In this document: piece by piece, positions 14,646-22,816 of the stretch
How the letters are laid out: the number at the start of each line of letters is the position of its first letter
How positions within the stretch are numbered: the stretch's first letter is position 1
Assembly: GCA_947254025.1 (NCBI GenBank)
Contig: CAMYBS010000015.1
Span: 1-27,675 of the forward strand
Source: an uncultured Clostridia bacterium
GTDB lineage: Bacteria > Bacillota > Clostridia > Tissierellales > Peptoniphilaceae
Reading direction: 5' to 3'
Length of the DNA stretch: 27,675 nt
Made by a program: the position numbers and the translations under genes
Notes under the pieces: model-generated
Told to the model about the DNA's origin: nothing
What the model saw: only the letters and a program-made list of their open reading frames with translations
Databases searched by the model: none

Positions 14646-15234
14646 AAAATGGTATGTGGTAATAATACTACTTAGTTTTTCAGCAAGTATATACCTATTA
14701 ACTATCGGAAATGGAGAAATTAGTTTCTATAAGTTGTATATACTACCAATGATAATTTCGGTATTTAGCATATGCTTAGATATAATTGGTGGGATGCTGG
14801 CGAAAAGAGATAGATTGCCACATAAATTAGTATTGCCTATTGCAATGAGTGTTCCTGTGTTATTTGCCATATCACAATATGGAAAGTATGTTTTTAATCA
14901 AGCAAACGAGAACTATACTCAGAAAATAATACACGTATTAGTAGCTCTAATTATCATCGCTGTTGGAAATTATTTGCCAAAGACAAATCCAAGTCGATTT
15001 GTTGGACTGAAATTCTTTTGGCTTTTAGATAAACCAGTATTATGGTTTAAAGTTCATAGGTTAGCGGGATATTTGTGGATTATATCTGGTATTTTGATTC
15101 TCTCTCTTGGAGTTTCAAATAAATGGTTTTGGATGATTAGTTATGCAATGCTGCTATATGTCATTCCATTGATATATTCCATTGTGTTATTAAAAAAAGA
15201 AAAGGAGGAGAAAAATGAAATCATCAAAGATTAA
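14635..15234 (+). CDS. sdpI: SdpI-family membrane protein (toxin immunity/signalling), SdpI domain without the N-terminal DUF1648
   Basis: The 199 residues span six hydrophobic helices. The SdpI domain is recognisable by GNYLPKTNPSRFVGLKFFWLLDKPVLWFKVHRLAGYLWI (~120-158), close to the GNYLPK...FVG...W..TH/HRL.G pattern of the family. In B. subtilis SdpI, which protects against the SDP toxin, the same polypeptide begins with a DUF1648 segment. Here that segment is missing and comes as the next gene. The ATG at 14635 lies inside the end of sdpR after AAGGAG. It is likely an immunity protein for a peptide toxin and a membrane trap for the repressor. Confidence 0.8.
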   Translation: MKNKKWYVVIILLSFSASIYLLTIGNGEISFYKLYILPMIISVFSICLDIIGGMLAKRDRLPHKLVLPIAMSVPVLFAISQYGKYVFNQANENYTQKIIHVLVALIIIAVGNYLPKTNPSRFVGLKFFWLLDKPVLWFKVHRLAGYLWIISGILILSLGVSNKWFWMISYAMLLYVIPLIYSIVLLKKEKEEKNEIIKD

Positions 15235-15523
15235 GCACCTAATTATTAGTAGTATTTTATGCTTAGCTACAGTTGGCATTTTCTTGGTATTTGGTAAGAA
15301 TTTACCAGATATAGTACCAGTACATTGGGATTCATCTGGAAATGTTAATGGTACTATCGCCAAAACCTACTTAACTTACGGAGCGCCATTTGCATATTTA
15401 CTTATTAACTTTATTGCATTTGCAAAGTTTCAAGGAAGTGAAAAAGCAACATGGAAATACTATCTTGTACCATTAAGTGTAATAGCAATTAGTTTCTTGG
15501 TAATATTTTTAGCTTTGAGATAA
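15215..15523 (+). CDS. DUF1648-domain membrane protein, detached N-terminal half of SdpI
   Basis: The protein has 102 residues and three membrane helices (~7-26, ~48-66, ~82-101). The short outside loop LPDIVPVHWDSSGNVNGTIAKT (~29-50) is the DUF1648 signature (LP..IP.HW...G..DG...K). In most SdpI proteins this segment is fused in front of the SdpI domain; here it is a separate gene placed behind it and overlapping by 20 bases. The ATG has a strong AGGAGG site within the upstream gene. It probably forms a complex with the SdpI protein. Confidence 0.85.
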   Translation: MKSSKIKHLIISSILCLATVGIFLVFGKNLPDIVPVHWDSSGNVNGTIAKTYLTYGAPFAYLLINFIAFAKFQGSEKATWKYYLVPLSVIAISFLVIFLALR

Positions 15524-15539
15524 GAACATAGTGCAGAGT

Positions 15540-15579
15540 AAAATAGCTCCAGACAGATTATTCTGCTGGGGCTATTTTT
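15540..15579 (+). terminator. Hairpin with T-run between the sdp-like genes and the ABC genes (terminator or attenuator)
   Basis: AAAATAGCTCCAG pairs with CTGGGGCTATTTT (13 bp with one wobble), and an inner CAGA/TCTG pair extends it. Five T follow, and the AGGAGG of the ABC ATPase begins one base later. It would end most transcripts after the immunity genes or attenuate expression of the transporter. Confidence 0.75.
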
Positions 15580-15589
15580 AGGAGGAATT

Positions 15590-16300
15590 ATGCTGAAAAT
15601 AAATAATTTTTCGAAAACCTATAGTAATGGTCATGTTGCAATTGCTAACTTAAATTTAACGGTAGAAGCAGGTGATATATATGCGTTTATCGGTTCTAAT
15701 GGTTCAGGTAAGACATCAACTATAAAGGCTATCGTGGGAATACATGATTTTGATGGTGAAATCATTGTTAATGGTAAAAAAGTAAGCAGAAAAAATGAAA
15801 CTTATAAAAAAGATATTGCTTATATACCGGATAATCCTGATGTATATGAAAATTTGACAGGCTTTCAATATGTCAATTTTGTATCTGATTTATACGAAGT
15901 CGCAAAAAATGTAAGAGAGGAAAAGTTAGATTATTTCTCAAACTTGTTTGAAATGAAATCCTTTCTAAACAATACAATTTCATCTTATTCACATGGTATG
16001 AAACAAAAAATTGTGATTATCTCAGCATTGATTCATTCCCCTAAGTTATTAGTAATGGATGAGCCTTTCGTGGGATTAGATCCCAAATCATCATATTTGC
16101 TAAAAGAAGAAATGAGAAAGTTAGCGAGAAATGGTGGAGCAATTTTCTTTTCAACACATGTTTTAGAAGTTGCAGAAAAGCTTTGTAATAAAATTGCCAT
16201 GATAGATAATGGACATTTGATTTTTGAGGGTAAAACAACAGAAATATTAAAAACCTCTGATGGATTAGAGCAATATTTTATGGAGATGATTAAAAAATGA
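15590..16300 (+). CDS. ABC transporter ATPase of an export-type system
   Basis: This 236-residue ATPase has Walker A GSNGSGKTS (35-43), signature SYSHGMKQK (132-140), Walker B LLVMDE with Glu158, and the H-loop His190 in FFSTHVLEVAE. The SHGMKQ form of the signature is typical of two-component exporters such as EcsA and bacteriocin-immunity ABC systems. The ATG follows AGGAGGAATT. It overlaps the permease gene by four bases (ATGA). Its position behind sdpRI suggests toxin export or resistance. Confidence 0.9.
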   Translation: MLKINNFSKTYSNGHVAIANLNLTVEAGDIYAFIGSNGSGKTSTIKAIVGIHDFDGEIIVNGKKVSRKNETYKKDIAYIPDNPDVYENLTGFQYVNFVSDLYEVAKNVREEKLDYFSNLFEMKSFLNNTISSYSHGMKQKIVIISALIHSPKLLVMDEPFVGLDPKSSYLLKEEMRKLARNGGAIFFSTHVLEVAEKLCNKIAMIDNGHLIFEGKTTEILKTSDGLEQYFMEMIKK

Positions 16301-17844
16301 AAAATACTATCATACTTGTAAAAAATCAAGTGATCAATCTCCTTAATATCGGTAATGGAGAGAAAAACAAAAAAGAAACATTGATATATACTTCATTGAG
16401 TCTATTTTCTGTATTTATGTTGGTTTGCTTGTACAATTTCTTTTCAATAAAATCAATTACAGAAATTGGGTTATATAAGTATGCTGTATCGTATGGAGTT
16501 TCCATATCGTTTTTCTTTGTGGTTTTAGCAACGATTTTTAGAAGTAATTCTATTTTCTTTTATAACAAAGATTTTGAAATGCTTAGTTCTTTTCCGGTAA
16601 AAAAATCTGAAATCATTGCAAGTAAATTTTTTCTATTATATTTAATAGACTTAATTATATGTGAAAGCGTACTGCTACCAGATGTAATTTTATTATTATT
16701 AAAACAATACATTTCAATTGAACTATTTTTGATTTTTTTAGTAGCAAGCATAATTATCCCTATTATTCCTATGTGTGTGGCTTCTGGCTTGGCGATTTTA
16801 ATTGAGATGTTAGGTAGTTTATGTAAAAGAAAAAATATTGTGAACATCACATTATCATTTTTGCTTTTCATGGGATATTTTATAGTTATATCAATAAATC
16901 GTGGGGCGAAATATTCAGCGTTAGAAAAAATTATTGAGAATAAACTTATAAAAATATTTCCTTTTGCAAAGCTATTTTATATCGGAGAAAGTTTACAAAT
17001 TAGACTTGTTATTTTCTTGTTGATTTCGGTTGCGATATTTAGCTTGTATTTCACTTTCTCAATGAAAAATTACGATAAAATACATCTATTTCTAAATAGA
17101 AGTTTTCAAGGGAAAAGAGAGAGTAACTTAATATTTAAAACAAAAACACCATTTAGAGCGTTGTTTGAAAAAGAATTGAGGAGGTATTTAGGCTCAAGTA
17201 GTTATGTGATAAATACTTCTTTGGGCATTATGATTTTGTGTTTTGTATCATGTGGATGTATTATATTTGGAATTTCTAATATAGAAAATCTGTTAGGAAT
17301 AAGCTCATTGGAATCAATACTTACTCAATATGGTTCATTGTTTATTGCTTCATTTTTAATAATGTCTTGCACTACATCATCGTCCATATCATTGGAAGGC
17401 AATAACCTATGGATATTGCAATCATCACCAGTGTCTACAAGGAAAATCATAAATAGTAAAATAGCGGTTAATGTTTCAATACACTTTGTTGGATATGTAC
17501 TTGCAGTAATGATGATTCTTTTGAAAACTAAATTGAATGTGATTCAAATGAGTTTTGTATTGATTGTTCCGATATGTTATTCATTATTTATTTCTGTTGT
17601 AGGTCTTTATCTAAACATGCGATACATGAAACTTAAATGGAATGATGAGATAAGTGTAATTAAGCATAGTACAGCATCCATACTAACAAATCTTATTGCA
17701 ATCTTGATGATTGCAGTTCCTGTTATAATGATGATTTTCTTGCATTTGTCATATCAAGTAACAATGCTTATAATATGCACCTTAATGCTTATTGATTGTC
17801 AAAAATTATATAGAGTTAGTCTATCTATAAATTTTTGCAAGTAA
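16297..17844 (+). CDS. Multi-helix ABC exporter permease
   Basis: The 515-residue protein has about twelve hydrophobic segments and few charged loops. Two similar halves are suggested: helices at ~30-180 and ~190-255, then a cytoplasmic stretch (~270-300, KTKTPFRALFEKELRRY), then further helices to the end. The phrase FFYNKDFEMLSSFPVKKSEIIASKF resembles the cytoplasmic coupling region of large ABC-2-like permeases. It pairs with the ATPase before it. The sequence is AT-rich like the rest of this plus-strand block. Its substrate is unknown. Confidence 0.8.
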   Translation: MKNTIILVKNQVINLLNIGNGEKNKKETLIYTSLSLFSVFMLVCLYNFFSIKSITEIGLYKYAVSYGVSISFFFVVLATIFRSNSIFFYNKDFEMLSSFPVKKSEIIASKFFLLYLIDLIICESVLLPDVILLLLKQYISIELFLIFLVASIIIPIIPMCVASGLAILIEMLGSLCKRKNIVNITLSFLLFMGYFIVISINRGAKYSALEKIIENKLIKIFPFAKLFYIGESLQIRLVIFLLISVAIFSLYFTFSMKNYDKIHLFLNRSFQGKRESNLIFKTKTPFRALFEKELRRYLGSSSYVINTSLGIMILCFVSCGCIIFGISNIENLLGISSLESILTQYGSLFIASFLIMSCTTSSSISLEGNNLWILQSSPVSTRKIINSKIAVNVSIHFVGYVLAVMMILLKTKLNVIQMSFVLIVPICYSLFISVVGLYLNMRYMKLKWNDEISVIKHSTASILTNLIAILMIAVPVIMMIFLHLSYQVTMLIICTLMLIDCQKLYRVSLSINFCK

Positions 17845-17859
17845 TGTGAAGAAAACAAA

Positions 17860-17895
17860 ATGGATGCCACCTACTTTTTATAGGTTAGCATCCAT
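17860..17895. terminator. Hairpin between convergent operons
   Basis: ATGGATGC/GCATCCAT plus ACCTA/TAGGT form a two-part stem around a 7-base loop. Only short T-runs follow, TTTG on the minus strand, so it is a weak bidirectional terminator for the two convergent operons. Confidence 0.55.
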
Positions 17896-17961
17896 GAATG
17901 TAAACTAAATATTAATGTGTCCAGTTTTCTAGGTGCACATCAGTAAGTAACTGCATTTAAA

Positions 17962-19731
17962 TTATATATTTTCCAATTGCGATTCAATATATTGCTTCCT
18001 ATACAAATTATAATACATACCCTTTTTAGCAATCAATTCCCTATGTGTACCCATCTCAGCTATGCGTCCTTGATGTATATAAAGTATCCTGTCGCTAGTA
18101 ACTATTGTGGATAATCTATGAGCAACGGTGATCGAGGTTCTTCCTTCAAGAAGTTTCTCGATTGCGTCTTGTATCCTCTTTTCTTGGTAAGTATCGACTG
18201 AGGATGTCGCTTCGTCTAGTATCAGTATGGCGGGATCCTTAATCAAGGCTCTTGCGAAGCTCACTAGCTGCTTCTCGCCTTGTGAAAGCTTTCCTCCACC
18301 TTCACCGACGTCTGTGTCGTAGCCATCTTTGAATGACTTAACTATCTCATCTAAGCCGACCACTTCAGCGGCTCTAAGCATCTCCTCTTCTGTCGCGCCA
18401 TCTCTACCATATAGAATGTTGTCTCGTATGCTGCCTCTAAAAAGGTATGGCGTTTGCAAAACGTAGCCTAGGTTCATTTGCACCCACTTAAGCGGCATCT
18501 GTGTGTAATCAATGCCGTCGATAAAGACCTTGCCCTTTGTTGGCTCGTAAAAGCGTGACGCTATGTTAATGATGGTAGACTTACCTCCGCCTGTTTCGCC
18601 GACTAGTGCAAGCCTTTCGCCATCATTTATCTTAAGTGAAAAATCTTTTAGTATATAGTCCTCGTCCTTGTATGCAAAGGAGACGTCCTTAAACTCGATC
18701 TCGCCCTTCATCTGTGGAAGCGACTTTTTAGGCGCCTCAAGTGCATCGCCATAGACCTCTTCTATCTCTTTCGTGTCGTAGACTTCTACGTCTGCCTCAA
18801 GTATGCTGTTTACTCTCTCCATAGAGGCTTGCATCGATATAAGCTCAGTTAGTACTGAGGCAAGCTGCCTAATAGGCTCGTAGATCTCTGTCGAGTACTG
18901 AACCATGGCAAAGAGCGTACCTACTGTCAAGGTACCGACTATGGCTGCCGCTCCACCATCTTTAAGTATAAAAGCTGTGGCGATGGAGCCTAGGAAGGCA
19001 AGCGACGGTATATACAAACTTTGCATTGTTATTGAGTGCTTGCCGCGTCTTTTGTACCTTGCAGATATTGCCTTGAACTCTTCAAGGTTTTCCTTCTCTC
19101 TAAGCAGCGTCTTTATGGTTTTTTGTCCTTGTATGTCCTCATTTAGCTTACTTGTAAGGTCTGATGAGGCTTCTTTTATGTCCTTTTGCGCCTTCATCAT
19201 CTTGCCTTGGAAGATGTAAGTAAAGGCGGCTATGAACGGCATACTTGCTAATACATAGAGCGATAACTTCGCGTTAAGTAAATACATTGTGATAAATATG
19301 ATGATTAGTCTCGAAGCGCTGTCCGCCATATCGAAGAGGTTCCACGCAACAGATTCCTTGATTGACATAGTGTCGTGGACAAGCCTTGAAACTAGCCAGC
19401 CAACTTGGTGCGTGTCCATGTACTTGGCAGATAGCTTTTGCGTCTTAAGAAAGGTTTCGCTTCTTAAGTAAAGTATGACCTTTTTTTCGAATTTGCCAGC
19501 CGCAAAGCAGTAAGTAAGCTCTGTTAATGATATCATCACGACAAAGGCTAGCATCAAGATGACGAATTTCGGAAAGCCCTCTACGTCGTTTTTGTAGATG
19601 TAATTATCGATAATAAACTTTGTTAATAGCGGCCAAAACGCAAGTAGCACCGCATATATCATGTTAAGAGTCGCAACGGTTGCGGCTTCTTTCTTAAATT
19701 TTTTAACTAAATTAAATAACGTAATCCTCAT
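17962..19731 (-). CDS. Heterodimeric ABC exporter subunit with the catalytic Glu but a degenerate signature
   Basis: This is a 589-residue half transporter: six membrane helices (1-300), then an ATPase domain. Walker A is GETGGGKST (378-386), Walker B ends in Glu507 (ILILDE) and the H-loop is His538. The signature is LSQGE (482-486) instead of LSGGQ. Paired with the upstream subunit it would form a BmrCD/TM287-288-type heterodimer with one working and one degenerate ATP site. Such transporters export drugs, peptides or lipids. The ATG comes directly after the TAG of the partner gene. Confidence 0.92.
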   Translation of the reverse strand: MRITLFNLVKKFKKEAATVATLNMIYAVLLAFWPLLTKFIIDNYIYKNDVEGFPKFVILMLAFVVMISLTELTYCFAAGKFEKKVILYLRSETFLKTQKLSAKYMDTHQVGWLVSRLVHDTMSIKESVAWNLFDMADSASRLIIIFITMYLLNAKLSLYVLASMPFIAAFTYIFQGKMMKAQKDIKEASSDLTSKLNEDIQGQKTIKTLLREKENLEEFKAISARYKRRGKHSITMQSLYIPSLAFLGSIATAFILKDGGAAAIVGTLTVGTLFAMVQYSTEIYEPIRQLASVLTELISMQASMERVNSILEADVEVYDTKEIEEVYGDALEAPKKSLPQMKGEIEFKDVSFAYKDEDYILKDFSLKINDGERLALVGETGGGKSTIINIASRFYEPTKGKVFIDGIDYTQMPLKWVQMNLGYVLQTPYLFRGSIRDNILYGRDGATEEEMLRAAEVVGLDEIVKSFKDGYDTDVGEGGGKLSQGEKQLVSFARALIKDPAILILDEATSSVDTYQEKRIQDAIEKLLEGRTSITVAHRLSTIVTSDRILYIHQGRIAEMGTHRELIAKKGMYYNLYRKQYIESQLENI

Positions 19732-21507
19732 CTAGTCCACCTCGATGTTTTGTATATCATAGATAGTTTTGTAAAGGCCGTCTTCGTGGATTAGCTCCTC
19801 ATGTGTACCCTCTTGAACCTTCTTTCCCCTCTTCATAACGATGATCTTGTCAGCGTTCATAAGAGTTGAAATTCTGTGCGAGATGATGATCTTTGTCTGA
19901 GCTTTTTCGTTTTGGCTAAGTGCAGTCCTTATGTTGATGTCTGTTTGCGTATCAACAGCCGATAGTGCATCGTCGAAGATAATTATAGGCGTGTGAACTA
20001 GTATAGTCCTTGCAATCGCAAGCCTTTGCTTTTGTCCGCCCGATAGACTCACACCCTTCTCTCCGACAATTGTATCGTAGCCATCAGGAAAGTTCATGAT
20101 GTCATCGTGAATATCAGCAATCTTAGCCGCCTTGATTATGTCTTCATCACTCGCTTCAGGCCATCTATATGCAATATTTTCTTTTATACTCTTGTTAAAT
20201 AGGTAGGGCTCTTGAAGAATGATTGACGTGTTCTCCCTTATCTTGCGCTTGGCTATAGTATTGAGCTCGACACCATCAACCTTGATCGATCCCTCATAGT
20301 CCATAAGCCTAGGTATAAGAGAAACTAAAGTTGATTTGCCAGAGCCAGTAAGTCCGAGTACGCCAAGTGTCTTGCCTGCATCTATACTAAAGGATAAATC
20401 CTTAAGTGCACCATGCGTCTGGTCATAGGCAAAGTTTACCTTATCAAAGACTAGGCCGCCCTTTATATCCATGTCCTTGATGCCCTTGTCAAGGTCTTCA
20501 GAGTCCATCTCTAAAACTTCGTCGAAGCGTCTTATGGCAACAGTTACCCTTGTGAACCTCGAAAGCATTCTACCTGTGCCTAAAACGACCCAAACCATGT
20601 TAAAGGCAACGGCAAAGACCGCTGTAAACTCTCCTAAAGACACAGCTCCACTGCGGTGCATAAGCACACCGAAGATGGCTGTCAAAGCTATCTGTAAGAA
20701 GCAAATAAACTCGGCTATCGACCAGAAGAACGCGAAGTACTCCATGATCTTGTAATCTTTGTTCGCAAGGTCCATGTTCGCATCTTCGAACTTTTCAATC
20801 TCGTGCTTTTGCTTAAAGAAAGCTCTTACGACCTTGTAAGACGATAGGTTCTCTTGCACTATGCTAGTAAGTCTCGCCTCCGACTTTTCGAACTCGTCGA
20901 AGGTCTTGACAACCTTCCTATCAAAAATAAAGGTTCCTACGAAAAGTATTGGTAGAAGTGCAATAGACGCTAGTGAAAGCTTCAAGTTTATTGTAAATAG
21001 CGTGATTAAAGAAATAATAATGTATGAGATATTGCCCATAAGCGCCATCATGGTAGTGGAGACAATGCTTTCAAACTGAGTGATGTCGCTTGACGCCCTT
21101 TGAAGCATATCGCCAGTTGTGATTGACGCCATGTCTTTAATGCTTAGAGACGAAATCTTCTTGTATATATTGTCACGAATGCCCTTGCTGATGCTGTAAG
21201 TCGCTCTGCCACTCATGTATGGCCTTAAGAAGTTAAGTAACGCTATAGTAAAACTGATAGTAATGAAAGCCACTGCGATGAGGCCAAGACGCTCCCTAAC
21301 TAAGTCTCTGCCGCCTAAAAGATTTATGAATGAAATCATGATCTTGTTAGTCGGTTCCTCGCTGCCTATGATGCTGTCGATAGTCGTACCTAAGATTATA
21401 GGTATGAGCATTTGCAGTGCACTCGACATGATTTCGAATAAAAATGCTAGTAAATAGATAAATATGTATGGCTGTATGTATTTTTTAATTAGAGAAAGTT
21501 TTCTCAT
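19732..21507 (-). CDS. Heterodimeric ABC exporter subunit with Asp in place of the catalytic Glu
   Basis: This is a 591-residue half transporter with six membrane helices and a C-terminal ATPase. Walker A is GLTGSGKST (385-393), the signature is a normal LSGGQ (488-492) and the H-loop is His544. Walker B reads IIIFDD, so Asp513 replaces the catalytic Glu. Its normal signature completes the active site of the partner, while its own Walker B faces the partner's LSQGE and forms the non-hydrolysing site. The ATG at 21507 follows GAGGTGATACT. First gene of a two-gene operon. Confidence 0.92.
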   Translation of the reverse strand: MRKLSLIKKYIQPYIFIYLLAFLFEIMSSALQMLIPIILGTTIDSIIGSEEPTNKIMISFINLLGGRDLVRERLGLIAVAFITISFTIALLNFLRPYMSGRATYSISKGIRDNIYKKISSLSIKDMASITTGDMLQRASSDITQFESIVSTTMMALMGNISYIIISLITLFTINLKLSLASIALLPILFVGTFIFDRKVVKTFDEFEKSEARLTSIVQENLSSYKVVRAFFKQKHEIEKFEDANMDLANKDYKIMEYFAFFWSIAEFICFLQIALTAIFGVLMHRSGAVSLGEFTAVFAVAFNMVWVVLGTGRMLSRFTRVTVAIRRFDEVLEMDSEDLDKGIKDMDIKGGLVFDKVNFAYDQTHGALKDLSFSIDAGKTLGVLGLTGSGKSTLVSLIPRLMDYEGSIKVDGVELNTIAKRKIRENTSIILQEPYLFNKSIKENIAYRWPEASDEDIIKAAKIADIHDDIMNFPDGYDTIVGEKGVSLSGGQKQRLAIARTILVHTPIIIFDDALSAVDTQTDINIRTALSQNEKAQTKIIISHRISTLMNADKIIVMKRGKKVQEGTHEELIHEDGLYKTIYDIQNIEVD

Positions 21508-21529
21508 AGTATCACCTCGTTTGCGCCAT

Positions 21530-21545
21530 ATAATAGGTTTATTAT
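21530..21545. promoter_or_regulatory. Candidate operator at the exporter promoter
   Basis: The perfect inverted repeat ATAATA-GGTT-TATTAT overlaps the -10 box of the exporter operon, where a repressor would block RNA polymerase. No regulator gene is adjacent. Confidence 0.4.
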
Positions 21546-21569
21546 ACTACTAATTATTACGCTTGTCAA
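21541..21569 (-). promoter_or_regulatory. Consensus sigma-A promoter of the heterodimeric exporter operon
   Basis: TTGACA (21564-21569), a 17-bp spacer and TATAAT (21541-21546), about 35 bp before the ATG. Confidence 0.9.
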
Positions 21570-21593
21570 AGATTTGCATTCAAATGATTCGCA

Positions 21594-21691
21594 TTCGAAC
21601 GGTGCCTAAGGCTCGCGCGCTCGCTTCCTCCTTGCGGAGTACCCGTACGTACACCTCAGTCGGTCGCTCGTTATGCTTCGCCTTATCCATC
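21594..21691 (-). repeat. GC-rich dispersed repeat, copy 2 (inverted relative to copy 1)
   Basis: It is the reverse complement of 3690-3788 at roughly 90% identity. The similarity continues weakly outward (21692-21740, with ATCATCGCCAAAC and TTTGCAGAGC) to the tandem unit at 3334-3440, but the small hairpins seen there are absent. Open frames through it differ between copies and are not credible genes. Confidence 0.8.
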
Positions 21692-21776
21692 CGTTCGCTC
21701 TGCAAATCATAAGTTTGGCGATGATTCTCTGTCGTAAATAAATATTTTGCGATAAAATCATGTCGAGCAACAAAAA

Positions 21777-21800
21777 TGGATACAAAGTTAATTGTATCCA
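21777..21800 (-). terminator. Hairpin terminator inside the repeat region
   Basis: TGGATACAA-N6-TTGTATCCA followed by TTTTTG on the minus strand. It could stop readthrough from the importer operon about 340 bp upstream. The stretch 21801-21905 between the repeats shows no gene. Confidence 0.65.
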
Positions 21801-21904
21801 CCAAAATATTTATTAAATTTTATAAAATCAAATTTTTACCACGTGTCAACTAAGGTTTTAGCGTTTAAACTAAAGTTTAAACCTAAAGCCATTCTTCAAA
21901 AAAA

Positions 21905-22135
21905 ATTTATGGATAAGGCGAAGTGAATTTTTGATAATGCTGTACAAAGTCTCTAAAACTCTTAGTTCGCAGAGAAGTTGAGATGATTTTGCGTTGTACA
22001 GAATTTTTTGGAGTGAGGTGTGCAAATGCGCACTCCGCAGCGACAAAAAAATTCGAAACTAGCAAAAGGGCTCAACTTAATGCGAAATAAGTCGAGCATT
22101 GGCAATGAAGGAACAAGCCTTAGGCGCAATTCTGC
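21905..22135 (+). repeat. GC-rich dispersed repeat, copy 3 (divergent, with inserted sequence)
   Basis: It begins with ATGGATAAGGCGAAG and ends with AAGCCTTAGGCGCAATTC, as copy 1 does, with GAGGTGTGCAAATGCGCACTCCGC in between, shown here as GAGGTGTGC and GCGCACTCCGC around AAAT. The hairpin base pair A-T of copies 1 and 2 is G-C here. An extra segment bounded by CTGTACAA and TTGTACAG is present. The right end abuts the stop codon of the last importer gene. Confidence 0.6.
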
Positions 22136-22141
22136 TAAGAA

Positions 22142-22816
22142 TTAATTTGCTCTGACCATTATGTCATTAATATCAACTACCCTGTCACAAGCATGCTCCA
22201 ATAACTGCACATCATGACTAACAAGTATTATGCTCATGCCGTGTTTTTTCCTGTAGCTGTCAAGTAGCTCTGTAGTCTTGAGCTTAAGGTTGACATCGAG
22301 TGGCGATGTAATCTCGTCTGCTAAGAGAACTTTGGGCTGTGTTAGAAGCGCTCTAATTATTTGCGCGCGGCTAATCATACCGCCTGAGAGCTCGTAGGGC
22401 CTCTTATCCAGTGCTGACTCATCTAGTTCGAACTCGTCCATAAGCTCTTTAAGCTCATCAAGGTTTAAGTCCTTCTTTGAAAAGTGAAGTGCCTCTTTAA
22501 AGCTGTCCATAATCGTTTTCTTGCTGTCAAAGGAGGAGACTGCATTTTGAAATATCAGCTGCACCGGAAAGTCTTCTAAGTTTCTTCTTTTATCTCCAAC
22601 TATGGGTAAGTCGCGTCCCTTGTAGAGTATCTCTCCTTTGTCTAGGACTATGAGCCCAGCTATGAGTCTAAGTAGGGTTGTCTTGCCACTACCTGAGGGG
22701 CCAATGATGCCTAAGAACTCATTCTCATAAAGGTCTAGGTTTAAATCTGATATGGTCGGCGCGTCTGACATTTTAAATGTCTTTTTTAAATTTTTAATCT
22801 CTAGTATCTTTTCCAT
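22142..22816 (-). CDS. ABC importer ATPase 2 (DppF/NikE-like)
   Basis: This 224-residue short ATPase has Walker A GPSGSGKTT (39-47), signature LSGGMISR (143-150) and Walker B VLLADE with Glu168. It lacks the C-terminal oligopeptide extension with the Cys cluster of full OppF, which is common in nickel/cobalt or short peptide systems. The Q-loop part FQNAVSSF is altered from the usual FQDPYSSLNP. It overlaps the preceding ATPase gene by 23 bases. Last gene of the importer operon. Confidence 0.88.
   Translation of the reverse strand: MEKILEIKNLKKTFKMSDAPTISDLNLDLYENEFLGIIGPSGSGKTTLLRLIAGLIVLDKGEILYKGRDLPIVGDKRRNLEDFPVQLIFQNAVSSFDSKKTIMDSFKEALHFSKKDLNLDELKELMDEFELDESALDKRPYELSGGMISRAQIIRALLTQPKVLLADEITSPLDVNLKLKTTELLDSYRKKHGMSIILVSHDVQLLEHACDRVVDINDIMVRAN

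Noticed and set aside
21580..21804. Open frame of 74 codons on the minus strand (ERPTEVYVRVLRKEE...)
   Set aside because: It lies on the dispersed repeat, spans the terminator at 21777-21800 and has no homologous reading in the other copies.
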